From Fodinibius roseus (GTDB taxonomy: Bacteria > Bacteroidota > Rhodothermia > Balneolales > Balneolaceae), in contig NZ_FQUS01000022.1 in assembly GCF_900129315.1 (NCBI RefSeq), positions 26,651 through 90,650 of the forward strand: a stretch of DNA of 64,000 nucleotides. The letters are read 5' to 3'. The notes below the pieces were generated by a model, which saw only the letters and a list, made by a program, of their open reading frames with translations, was not told where the DNA came from and searched no databases. This document shows positions 44,135 through 52,564 of this stretch, one piece after another (positions within the stretch are counted from its first letter, which is position 1; every line of letters begins with the position of its first letter). Both the position numbers and the translations under genes were made by a program.

Positions 44135-45598
44135 GTGAACTCTCTTTTGACCGCAAAAATCAGAATTTTTCGGGGTATCGTTTTCCTGCTGCTGTGCAGC
44201 AGCCCCTGTGCGGCGGCGGGCAGCCCTACCGAACGCCCTGCCGTGGAAGGCCGTACAGGCTGGCCGGTGGAGGAATATCCCCGTGATTTCCGGCTTTCGG
44301 CCGTTACCGGGCCCGTGCTTTCGGATACCCTCCCCGGCGAAACGCACCCCGATTCCATCCCGTACAGCGCTGATCCCTCCCTGGGAAGGCAGCTGCTGAA
44401 GGCCCCGTCCGCCCTCCTGCACCTGGCGGTCCTGCCCCTCAAATGGGGGATGATATGGAGCCGGGAACATCAGCTCTATTCCAGGGTATCAGACTTTTTT
44501 TTAAATGAGGAGGGAACCGCCGGATTTTATCCCAACTTTTCGGTAGGGGGACGTACGCCCTTTGCAGCAGGCATCACTTATTTTAACCGGGATCTCCTCG
44601 AGGGGGGACACTCGCTTGATCTGAATACCTTTTATACCGATCCGGAGAATTATAAGCTGGGCATCAATTACAAGATTCCGCCCACTCAGCTGCGCAGGTA
44701 CCAGGTGACCGTGAACGGCAACCTGCGGAGCAATGACGATCAGAATATTTTTTTAGGAGGAAACAAGGGGTCGGACGACCAGCAGGGGACCTACGAAATT
44801 GAACAATACAACCTGGAGACCCAGGCTGGATACCTGCTACGCCGGAATGTACTGGCAACAGTGATCGGGGGACTCATCCACACCGATATCAGGGATCTTT
44901 CTGCGGCTGCCGGGGATGGAGGGCCCGCCGGGGAACCCGCAGCCGCCGGAGCATTCAGCCCTGGAAACGCGACACTATTTAATACGGGTCTCGGTGTAAT
45001 CGTTGACAACAGGAGGGGACTTTTCGAGAACCGTAACACCAGCTTAATCAGTACGGTCACCACCTCCTACGATTTCAAGCAGACCAAAATACGGGTTTAT
45101 TCCGGGGCTTTATACGATGTGGGGATACGCTATAACCGCAGCCTGACGGGCGACGAGGTTGAATACCTGAATTACTACGGGGACTGGCAGCAGTTCTTTG
45201 CGATCCCGGGTCTGCCCCCGGACCGGCGGCTGGCTTTCAGGGTCCGCCTGCACAAAAGATATCCCCTGTCCGGCGGTTCCGTCCCTTTTTACGAGCAAAG
45301 CATTCTCGGTGATGCCGATAACCTTCGCGGGTACCGGCAGGACCGCTTCCGGGACCTCGGATCGCTGCTGCTAACCCTCGAATACCGCTATCCCATATGG
45401 GACACCTGGGATGCCGTATTGTTTACCGACCAGGGACAGGTTTTTAATACCTACGACCAGATCGGGCTGGATAGATTTCACGGCTCGGTGGGCACGGGCC
45501 TGCGGTTTATGACCGCTTCCGACTTCCTGTTCCGGCTCGAAATTGCATTCAGCAAAGAGGGGTCACGAAGCCTGCTGGAATTCAGCATGAACTTTTAA
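44135..45598 (+). CDS. Omp85/BamA-superfamily outer membrane protein
   Basis: 487 residues with a GTG start and a signal peptide (IRIFRGIVFLLLCSSPCAAAG). After about 150 residues of mostly loop comes a beta-barrel of about 16 strands; the barrel lid signature LGDADNLRGYRQDRFRD (the R-G-Y/F motif of Omp85) is at about 390, and the chain ends in a C-terminal aromatic (FSMNF). No clear POTRA domain is seen, so it is shorter than BamA and more like an accessory Omp85. It follows the translocase gene and precedes the lipoprotein by 158 bases. Confidence 0.85.
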   Translation: MNSLLTAKIRIFRGIVFLLLCSSPCAAAGSPTERPAVEGRTGWPVEEYPRDFRLSAVTGPVLSDTLPGETHPDSIPYSADPSLGRQLLKAPSALLHLAVLPLKWGMIWSREHQLYSRVSDFFLNEEGTAGFYPNFSVGGRTPFAAGITYFNRDLLEGGHSLDLNTFYTDPENYKLGINYKIPPTQLRRYQVTVNGNLRSNDDQNIFLGGNKGSDDQQGTYEIEQYNLETQAGYLLRRNVLATVIGGLIHTDIRDLSAAAGDGGPAGEPAAAGAFSPGNATLFNTGLGVIVDNRRGLFENRNTSLISTVTTSYDFKQTKIRVYSGALYDVGIRYNRSLTGDEVEYLNYYGDWQQFFAIPGLPPDRRLAFRVRLHKRYPLSGGSVPFYEQSILGDADNLRGYRQDRFRDLGSLLLTLEYRYPIWDTWDAVLFTDQGQVFNTYDQIGLDRFHGSVGTGLRFMTASDFLFRLEIAFSKEGSRSLLEFSMNF

Positions 45599-45756
45599 GA
45601 TGTACATGAGCATATGAGACGGACGGATCATAGAACTAAAACGACAAAAGAAGATAATGCGGCAGATGAGTTGAGATTACGAGGTGGGGAAGCCCCTTTT
45701 CCCCGGTTGTTCTGCGGTGTTGTTTTTCTCCTGCTGTATGAACACTAACCGGCGGC

Positions 45757-47532
45757 ATGAACCATTATAAGATCCTTACTTCCATGGATTACAAACAGTT
45801 AAACCGTAGTTCGACATTTTCGTTTATACTGCTTCTTTTCTGTCTCACCTTGCTGGGCGCCTGCAGCACGTCCCGCCCCTATACCCTCCAGCCGGTCAAG
45901 ACGTTTGATCCGGACAACAAAGACATCCCGCTTCCCGGGGAAACGGAAGAACAGTTCAGGTGGGAGACCTTGTATCTCAGCACATTTTACCAGCTTGAAA
46001 AGCCGCTGGATTTGGGCCGCTCATTCCGCGCCCTGGGTCACTGGGCCGGCATCAACGGTCCCGATGAAGCCGACAACGTGAATGTACTCGATGAAGTGCC
46101 GAATTCCAGCTGGTACAGCCGGCGGCATTACTTTGAGCCGATGGATGCCCCGGCCTTGAGACGCGGACCGCTCACCGACCCCAAACCCGACACCACCCGG
46201 CCCATAACCGTTATCCGGGGCAAGTCCGAAGGCGTCACGCCCGGCTTTACCATACGGGACGCACGGGATAACACCTACATAGTCAAGCTGGACCGCGCGG
46301 ACTTCCCGGAGCTGATGTCCTCTTCGGAAGTCATAGCCACCAACATCTATTACGCTGCCGGCTATTATGTTCCCCAAAACAGCATAACGTATCTTGATCC
46401 CCGTCAGCTGGTCATAGCCGAGGACGCCACCGTTACAAGGGGGGATGAAGCCCAGCCCATGACCGAAGCGGACCTGCGGGAGATTTTGAGTAAGACGTAC
46501 AGGCGGGAGGATGGCAGTATCCGCGTGCTGGCCAGCAAGTACGTTAACGGGCGTCCCCTGGGACCCTGGAACTTCAGGGGCACCAGAAAAGACGATCCCA
46601 ACGACCGAATTCCCCACGAGGACCGTCGCGAGGTGCGCGGGCTCGGCGTACTCGCTTCGTGGCTCAACGACACCGACCGGCGGTCGGGCAATACGATGGC
46701 GGTTTACGTGGAGGAAGGGGGCAGGAGCTACATCCGCCATTTTCTGCTGGATATGGGATCGACGCTCGGCACGGTCGGCACCACGCTGCGGCACACGAAA
46801 AGGGGGCAGGAATACCGCTACGACCCCCGTTACATGGGACTGCTCTATGCCAGCCTGGGACTCTATGTAAAGCCCTGGGCCCGGCCCGAAGCCAAAGAAC
46901 GTTCCTTCTACCCCTCGGTCGGTTATTTTGAATCCCAAATATTCAGTCCCGCCGGATGGGTGCCCAGCTACCCGAATCCCGCTTTTGAAAAGATTACCTC
47001 CCGCGACGGTTTTTGGGGAGCGAAGATGGTGATGGCCTTCTCTGATGACGATATCAGGTCCGTCGTCGAAGCCGGGGATCTTTCCGATCCTGAAGCGGAG
47101 GCCTACCTGGTACAAACGCTGAAAGAACGCAGGGACAAGATAGGCCGCTACTGGTTTGGCCGGGTCAATCCCCTGGATAAGTTCGAGAGCCGGGTGGAGG
47201 AGGGGCAATTGATACTGACCTTTGCCGACCTGGGCGTGGAGGGCGAGCTTTTTGAGGAAGATCAAACCGAATATGCGTATACCGTCACTCAGAATGGCCG
47301 GCGGTGGACAGAAAAAGGGCGCACCTCCCGGCCGGTTATTGAACTGGATATGCCGGACACTGACCTCGACCGCGCAGGACAACAGGAAGATTCTCCTCCG
47401 CCTGTTTTGAAGGTGGAGATACACACGCTGAGAGGGGGAGAGAAGCATCCCGACAAGAAGACAACGGTGTATGTGACGATCGAGAAGGGGGAGAGCAGGG
47501 CCCGGGTGGTGGGACTGCATAGGGAGGATTAG
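45757..47532 (+). CDS. Lipoprotein with a possible atypical kinase fold
   Basis: 591 residues. Lipobox LLGAC gives lipidated Cys36 (Cys27 if ATG 45784 is the start). A kinase-like order of motifs appears: IVKL (about 175; N-lobe Lys), SSEVIA (about 186; helix-C Glu), SWLNDTDRRSGNT (about 301-313; resembling a D-x4-N catalytic loop), LLDMGSTLG (about 329-337; a DFG-like metal site). This resembles HipA/CotH/FAM20-type kinases, but no known family is recognised, and the last 100 residues are a separate beta-rich domain. Surface or periplasmic, probably acting with the adjacent Omp85 protein. Kinase activity is inference. Confidence 0.7.
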   Translation: MNHYKILTSMDYKQLNRSSTFSFILLLFCLTLLGACSTSRPYTLQPVKTFDPDNKDIPLPGETEEQFRWETLYLSTFYQLEKPLDLGRSFRALGHWAGINGPDEADNVNVLDEVPNSSWYSRRHYFEPMDAPALRRGPLTDPKPDTTRPITVIRGKSEGVTPGFTIRDARDNTYIVKLDRADFPELMSSSEVIATNIYYAAGYYVPQNSITYLDPRQLVIAEDATVTRGDEAQPMTEADLREILSKTYRREDGSIRVLASKYVNGRPLGPWNFRGTRKDDPNDRIPHEDRREVRGLGVLASWLNDTDRRSGNTMAVYVEEGGRSYIRHFLLDMGSTLGTVGTTLRHTKRGQEYRYDPRYMGLLYASLGLYVKPWARPEAKERSFYPSVGYFESQIFSPAGWVPSYPNPAFEKITSRDGFWGAKMVMAFSDDDIRSVVEAGDLSDPEAEAYLVQTLKERRDKIGRYWFGRVNPLDKFESRVEEGQLILTFADLGVEGELFEEDQTEYAYTVTQNGRRWTEKGRTSRPVIELDMPDTDLDRAGQQEDSPPPVLKVEIHTLRGGEKHPDKKTTVYVTIEKGESRARVVGLHRED

Positions 47533-47900
47533 GAATTGGAATGGGGGTCGGAAGTCCATTATTGGGCGGGAAAAGGAGGTCTATATGCGAAACAATAAAA
47601 CCACTGTATGCCGTGGCCGGCAGGCGATGGATGAACAGCAAACGGTAAGCAGTTCGCACGGATGAGCGGATGAAACGACAAGCACTGCAGTATTCTCATA
47701 TCAAGATATAACTATGTAATAAGAGTAAAGGGAGCGGGGATAATATTGAGCATTGGGAGCATCGGAAGATATCGGCTGGCAAAATACCGCGAAATAATTG
47801 GAATGATATCCCGTTATAAATGTGTTATATTATGACAAGCTGTTGAAAGGTGAGTGAAAAAGGAAAAGCCTCAGAAGCAGCATTGGTTCTTTGACATATT
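47533..47900. other. Noncoding stretch upstream of tmRNA
   Basis: About 370 bases. The last 100 must contain the tmRNA promoter; TATATT at 47826-47831 is a possible -10 box without a good -35. No ORF or repeat recognised. Confidence 0.4.
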
Positions 47901-48264
47901 GGGGGTGTAGCGGATTCGACGGAATGAGTAGAATCGCAGGCTGCATGCCGAGTTTGAGCGATGACACTCGTAAATAACATCATGCACTAAATGTAGTTGA
48001 CAACAACTATTCTTATAGCCTGGCTGCGTAACGCAGCCAAGCCGTTCCCTCGGGCGCTTGCCTGTTAGTCCCGTTGGAGCGTCGATATAACAGGATAGTA
48101 CGGCATCTTGCCTTCTGTCAGGTGTCGTGCGAAATCCATACAGAATAGTCTGCAGTTGTGTGTTACCGAGCGTCGCTGCAGGCGAACCTCAATTCGGTAA
48201 CTAAGCATGTAGATGCTTGAACGATATACCGTTTCGGACCGGGGTTCGATTCCCCGCACCTCCA
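47901..48264 (+). ncRNA. ssrA: tmRNA (transfer-messenger RNA)
   Basis: 364-nt RNA that rescues stalled ribosomes. The 5' end GGGGGTG and 3' end CACCTCC form the acceptor stem (one G-U), with discriminator A and no encoded CCA; GGATTCGAC near the 5' end and GGTTCGATTCC near the 3' end are the T-arm parts. The tag frame ends in AAC AAC TAT TCT TAT AGC CTG GCT GCG TAA (47999-48031 with GAC first), giving a tag ending DNNYSYSLAA, degraded by ClpXP-type proteases by analogy. The recombinase starting 140 bases later shows that the 3' end is an integration site. Confidence 0.95.
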
Positions 48265-48484
48265 CTTCTTTTCTTACATATTTCTCTAAACCCATGTAAA
48301 TCCTTATCTTAAGGGTATAGAGGCCATTTTCTATATTCAAAATTTTATAGAACGTATCAGATTCTTGTCTACCTATATGGTGACCATGCACAAACATTGA
48401 GTAATGGTCACCAGAAAAAGGGTAATGGGAATAAAATTTCTGATTTCCTCTCTATTAATACTAACATTTAAAGAGGATTTCATT

Positions 48485-49699
48485 ATGTATAGAAATATTT
48501 CCCTATCATTTCTTTTAAGAACAAATAAAACACGGAAGGATGGGACAGCTCCCATATATATGCGTATTTACCTTGAAGGTCAAAGAGCTGAATTGTCTAC
48601 TGGCAGAACAATTGTACCTAAAAGATGGGATAGTAATAAACAACGTGTCAGAGGTACTAAAAATGATGCGAAAGCAATTAATTACCATTTGGATACTTTG
48701 CATACCAAGGCAATGCAGGTGCACAGTGATTTGATTGCTGAAGGAGTAAAAATAACAGTAAAAAATATTAAGCAACGTCTAAAAGGGAATAAACAAGAAC
48801 AAAAAAAGTTTCTTGATGTTGTTGCTGAACATGTCACTTTGGTTGAATCTTTAGTAGGTAAGGATTATGCGAAAAGTACCTATAAAAAATACCTTACTAT
48901 AAAAAAGCATCTCACGAAATTTATCAATTTCAAATACGGAAACCTTGATTTAAAAATAACGGAAGTAGATTTAGCATTTATTAGAGAATTAGAACATTAT
49001 TTAAAAACAAAAAAGAAGTGTAGTCATAATACCACTCTCAAATATCTATCTCATGTTAAAAAAATTACTTCTTGGGCTCAGGAAAAAGGTTGGCTTAAAC
49101 AAGATCCATTCGAGGGGTATAAGAAGAAGTATAGAAAAAAAGACCCCGTCTTCTTAGAGCATGGAGAGTTAAAAAAAATAGAAGAAAAAGAATTTTCTAT
49201 AGACCGATTGGAAAGGATAAAGGATATATTTTTGTTTAGTTGTTATACCGGACTAAGTTTTTCAGACGCTGAAAATCTTTCAAAAGATCATATATATGAA
49301 GATGAATCTGGGGACAAGTGGTTAAGTACTTCAAGAACTAAAACTAAAGTTAGTGCAAATATTCCACTTATGCCTAAGGCTCAAGCGATAATAAAAAAAT
49401 ATGAAGAGCACCCACAAATTGAGGAAACTGGCCGGTTATTACCCTTTATCAGTAATCAAAAAACGAATGCATATCTTCAGGAAATAGCTGATCTCTGTAA
49501 AATTAACAAACACCTTACCCATCATGTTGCAAGGCATACGTTTGCGACGTCAATGTTAGAACAAGGTGTTCCTGCAGAAACGGTGCAGAAGATGATGGGA
49601 CATAAAGACTTACGTTCAACAATGCACTATGCAAAAGTAACTAAGCGTAAGATTAAACAAGACATAAAAGATATAAAAGCTTTCTCAGCTACGGGGTAA
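48485..49699 (+). CDS. int: Tyrosine recombinase (integrase), IntDOT-like
   Basis: Site-specific recombinase, about 404 residues from ATG 48485 (MYRNISLSFLLRTNKTRKDGT; an earlier ATG at 48404 is in frame). N-terminal arm-binding domain, SAM-like core-binding domain (about 110-200), catalytic domain with HVARHTFATSML (about 347), GHKDLRSTMHYAK (Tyr about 382). In place of the first catalytic Arg, the usual TGLR motif reads TGLSFSD, the Ser being the substitution known from the Bacteroides CTnDOT integrase. It sits next to tmRNA, its likely target, and is the first gene of the island. Confidence 0.92.
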   Translation: MYRNISLSFLLRTNKTRKDGTAPIYMRIYLEGQRAELSTGRTIVPKRWDSNKQRVRGTKNDAKAINYHLDTLHTKAMQVHSDLIAEGVKITVKNIKQRLKGNKQEQKKFLDVVAEHVTLVESLVGKDYAKSTYKKYLTIKKHLTKFINFKYGNLDLKITEVDLAFIRELEHYLKTKKKCSHNTTLKYLSHVKKITSWAQEKGWLKQDPFEGYKKKYRKKDPVFLEHGELKKIEEKEFSIDRLERIKDIFLFSCYTGLSFSDAENLSKDHIYEDESGDKWLSTSRTKTKVSANIPLMPKAQAIIKKYEEHPQIEETGRLLPFISNQKTNAYLQEIADLCKINKHLTHHVARHTFATSMLEQGVPAETVQKMMGHKDLRSTMHYAKVTKRKIKQDIKDIKAFSATG

Positions 49700-49705
49700 A
49701 TAAAA

Positions 49706-49765
49706 ACCCGTAATACCCGTTATTGACGTTATTAATTTGTAACGTGTAATACGGGTACTACGGGT
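49706..49765. repeat. 26-bp imperfect inverted repeat between convergent int and ATPase genes
   Basis: Left arm ACCCGTAATACCCGTTATTG and on to ACGTTA pairs with the right arm TAACGTGTAATACGGGTACT and on to ACGGGT, with about four or five mismatches. Within each arm ACCCGTA/TACCCGT repeats. Located after both stop codons, it is probably a bidirectional terminator; an alternative is a recombinase-binding site. Confidence 0.55.
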
Positions 49766-49769
49766 AAAT

Positions 49770-50765
49770 TTATTCAGGGATGTTATAAAGACCCCTCTTG
49801 GGCTTTTTTAGTCTACCATTTTTTATAAGCTTCTTTAGACTTTCTTGAACGGTAGTCCCGCCCATTTTTGAAAAGTGTTCTTTTATTTCTGCTGTTTTAA
49901 CTGGTCCTTCTTTCCTTTTTATATATTCAAGTATTTTATCCCTGTTTGTAGAATCTATTCTACCATCTTCTTTCTTAAGAAGATGAAATTCTGGGATGTT
50001 TTCAATCAGTTCAATTGTAAGGTTTTCAGTGATTTTAAATACCAGCACCTTTTCTTTTTCTGGTGCATACCGGTAGGCAATGTCTTTAATATACCTTTTA
50101 CCAATAGTTTTATTAACACCAATCATGAATTCAGCCTCTTGGGCTAAAATTCTACTCCCGGCCAGGCTATCTATCGTAATAGGCCTGCCGTTTAGTTTTG
50201 GTGTATGGTGAATTAGTATCAAAGTTATCCCCAGTTCTTCTTTAATTTCGTTTAATTCTTTTAATAATTCTATAGCAAATTTACTGTTTTCTATCTCGCC
50301 CATATATAATCTTGACAGTGAGTCAATAAATACTATTTGAGCGCCAGACTTTTTTATGTCTGTATATAAATGTTGTCTACTTTTTGCTTTTGTGATATTA
50401 AGATATTGAGGATACTTCTCTAAGACTTTTAAATTTTTATCTATTGCTTTTCTATCTTTGTTTCCGAAAGTTTTAAACGCTTTTTTTAACCGTTCCCCTC
50501 GTCTCTGGTAGTATTCCTCTAAAGAGAGAAACAATACTTTTTCATCTGAGATATTTAATGCTGTCCCCAAAAATTGTGTATGTCTTGCTGCAATATGATA
50601 TGCAAGATTTTCACACAGTATGGTTTTCCCCGTTTTTGGTGGGCCATATATGAATCCAAAGGAACCTTGTTTTATTCCTCTCCACAAAAGTGGAATAGGG
50701 GGTTCTTTTTCTACTTGTTTTATTAATTTTAAAGGAGAGGTGATTTTTCTCTCTTGGGAACTCAT
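49770..50765 (-). CDS. RepA/RecA-like AAA ATPase (mobile-element replication helicase-like)
   Basis: 331 residues. Walker A GPPKTGKT (41-48) and Walker B IVFIDSLSRL (about 134-143) show a RecA/DnaB-fold ATPase of the AAA_25/RepA type, often found in integrative elements and plasmids. The C-terminal 70 residues look like a winged helix (KTAEIKEHFSKMGGTTVQES). Its start codon overlaps the stop codon of the HTH gene (ATGA), so the pair is one operon. Confidence 0.82.
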   Translation of the reverse strand: MSSQERKITSPLKLIKQVEKEPPIPLLWRGIKQGSFGFIYGPPKTGKTILCENLAYHIAARHTQFLGTALNISDEKVLFLSLEEYYQRRGERLKKAFKTFGNKDRKAIDKNLKVLEKYPQYLNITKAKSRQHLYTDIKKSGAQIVFIDSLSRLYMGEIENSKFAIELLKELNEIKEELGITLILIHHTPKLNGRPITIDSLAGSRILAQEAEFMIGVNKTIGKRYIKDIAYRYAPEKEKVLVFKITENLTIELIENIPEFHLLKKEDGRIDSTNRDKILEYIKRKEGPVKTAEIKEHFSKMGGTTVQESLKKLIKNGRLKKPKRGLYNIPE

Positions 50766-51061
50766 GAGTTCCCTGCTTGTGGAGCTTTTTCTCCATCAAG
50801 CTGGCTTTCCAGAATATGATCTATTTCTTTTCGATCATAATAATTAGTTCCAGCGAGTTTTGTGCAACTAATTATGCCCTTTGTTTTCAGAGCATGTAAT
50901 TGGGAGTTTGAAATGCTCAGATATTTAGCCGCCTCTTTTGTTCGCAGCCATCTTCTTTTTTCAAGGTTTTTAAGACGGTCCAAGATTTTTTTAACTTGTC
51001 CGCTTATTTCTTCTTGTTGCTCTAACAAAGTAGAGCGCGTTATGTTATTGGTTTTACTCAT
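50762..51061 (-). CDS. Excisionase-like helix-turn-helix protein
   Basis: 99 residues. An N-terminal coiled coil (about 15-36) is followed by an HTH_17/MerR-like domain (RTKEAAKYLSISNSQLHALK, about 41-60) with the wing at TNYYDRKEIDHILE. This is typical of excisionases (Xis) and of small DNA-binding partners of element RepA proteins. The gene lies upstream of, and overlaps, the ATPase gene. Confidence 0.8.
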   Translation of the reverse strand: MSKTNNITRSTLLEQQEEISGQVKKILDRLKNLEKRRWLRTKEAAKYLSISNSQLHALKTKGIISCTKLAGTNYYDRKEIDHILESQLDGEKAPQAGNS

Positions 51062-51812
51062 AATAAAACCTTGAAATTGTGTTGTTGAAAATAACTACTA
51101 CTCTTGCATCCCTTTAATTGTCCTCTGTGTGATATAGGTTCACCTTCACTAATTTTTAAACTAATGATAGAGTGAACAAGATGTTCGGGTGGCTCTAATC
51201 AACAACTATTAAAAATATCAAAGAACAAGCGACGTATTGAAAAAAATAATAAGCCGCTCTTTGCTAACGATGCTTAATCTTTAATCGTTCCAGTAAATTT
51301 GGGTATTTAAGCTCTTGAACTTTAGAATAGATCTCATCTGAGAGAGACAGTATAGACAGCCGTAGGAGTATACTCTTAACCCCTAAATAAGGAGTAGCTT
51401 GCTAACCTATCTATATGTATATGTGAATATAGTGTACTTCCATTGTAGGGTGACTAAAATAGAACCACAATATGACCACAAAAGCAGGGGTGAAATTCAC
51501 AAATCAAGGCAGTCTGAGGAGTCGTAATAACATCCTGCAGCAACCATCAACCTTTGTTGCAGGGTAAGAAGAACCACAAAATTGTCTGAAAATTCGCCCG
51601 CAGCGGTATCCATAAAAGAGGGGTACCGCTGTAACAAAATCCCACCTCTTTTTATCACGGTTTGTCTTATAGTCTCGGGTGCAAAATGTTGATGTGTATC
51701 CAGGCTTACAGAGCACCTTAGAGGATAGCCCCCGCTGGAGATTGAATTAAAAGGGTACCCCCGGGTTTCAGAAAGCAGCTCGCATTAAGGGTACTCTTCA
51801 ATCTTAAACAAA
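51062..51812. other. 750-base noncoding region with two hairpins
   Basis: No convincing ORF on either strand. Two hairpins are visible: CCTGCAGCAA / TTGTTGCAGG (51534-51563, one mismatch) and CAGCGGTA / TACCGCTG (51601-51631, with inner CC/GG extension). Its place next to the RepA-like ATPase and HTH genes suits an origin, a transfer site or an RNA gene, but nothing proves any of these. Confidence 0.4.
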
Positions 51813-51824
51813 ATGGAGTCTATT

Positions 51825-52175
51825 ATGGTTACTATAGTCGATTATAAAAAGCACATCAACCACAACAATGAAGAATTCTACTCTTTTGTACTTCGCGGGG
51901 AGCTGGAAATTGTCACTTCGAAGGAGGGCAATAGATATGCCACCGCAAGGAAGGCAACAATTCCTACCACGTTTGATGAGCTGCTCTGCGGAGATTTTAA
52001 GGGCAAGAAGCTTCCGGGGACTATCGAAAAGGTTCCCTGTGAACCCTACGACTACAAACTACCTGAAACCGGGGAGGTGATTACCCTCGAGCACACATGG
52101 GAATATAATCCTGAGCCTGTATCCACGGAAGAGCATGTCTTTGAAAATGGGCAACAGGAAAAATTTCCTGCATAA
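51825..52175 (+). CDS. Hypothetical island protein
   Basis: 116 residues from ATG 51825, chosen since GGAG at 51816-51819 stands before it (the ATG at 51813 includes that site). Not recognised. Hydrophilic, no signal or membrane segment; starts MVTIVDYKKHINHNNEEFY and ends in an acidic, Glu-rich tail. GC is higher than the flanking integrase region. A terminator follows 35 bases after the stop, so it is a single-gene unit. Confidence 0.6.
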   Translation: MVTIVDYKKHINHNNEEFYSFVLRGELEIVTSKEGNRYATARKATIPTTFDELLCGDFKGKKLPGTIEKVPCEPYDYKLPETGEVITLEHTWEYNPEPVSTEEHVFENGQQEKFPA

Positions 52176-52209
52176 TAACAACGGGTAACATCGTAATTAC
52201 AGCAGAAGA

Positions 52210-52238
52210 GGCAGGATGAATAGTCCTGCCTTTTTTTT
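52210..52238 (+). terminator. Rho-independent terminator
   Basis: GGCAGGA-tgaatag-TCCTGCC followed by eight T. It ends the 51825 gene. Confidence 0.9.
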
Positions 52239-52258
52239 AATTCACAACGGAGGTACTT

Positions 52259-52459
52259 ATGTCACAAAGTAAAGGACCCGGAGGATGCCTGGTAACACTT
52301 GTCATCTTACTGGTGCTGCTTGGACTGGTGGGAATACTGGACTGGGCAGCAGTCGGTGAAGGAATTGAATGGATAGGAGCATTTGTAGCGGCATCCCTTA
52401 TTGTCGGCCTTATGATGTATCTATGGATTACATTCTTTTCCAGCGATGAGGGCAGCTGA
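52259..52459 (+). CDS. Small two-helix membrane protein (hypothetical)
   Basis: 66 residues with a perfect GGAGG ribosome site (52249-52253). Gly-rich short N-terminus, two hydrophobic helices (about 10-28 and 38-58) and a short polar end. Not recognised. Independent unit: terminators on both sides (52210-52238 and 52507-52534). Confidence 0.55.
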   Translation: MSQSKGPGGCLVTLVILLVLLGLVGILDWAAVGEGIEWIGAFVAASLIVGLMMYLWITFFSSDEGS

Positions 52460-52506
52460 CCTACAAGGTCAGTCGTGTTACTACATTTACACATTATAAG
52501 AATCAG

Positions 52507-52534
52507 AAGGTGAGCAGATAGCTCACCTTTTTTT
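52507..52534 (+). terminator. Rho-independent terminator
   Basis: AAGGTGAGC-agata-GCTCACCTT plus T run. Confidence 0.9.
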
Positions 52535-52564
52535 ATTTCTCTAACAATCAAACACTATAAAACG

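Noticed and set aside
46021..47559. Minus ORF of 512 residues
   Set aside because: Long antisense shadow of the lipoprotein gene (45757-47532), produced by its GC-rich codons; no recognisable domain.
48065..48397. Minus ORF of 110 residues across the tmRNA 3' part with EVEVRGIEPRSE
   Set aside because: It is the translation of tmRNA sequence; RGIEPRSE is a known spurious product of tRNA/tmRNA 3' ends.
51504..51716. Minus ORF of 70 residues in the island's noncoding block
   Set aside because: Overlaps both hairpins, odd composition, no start context.
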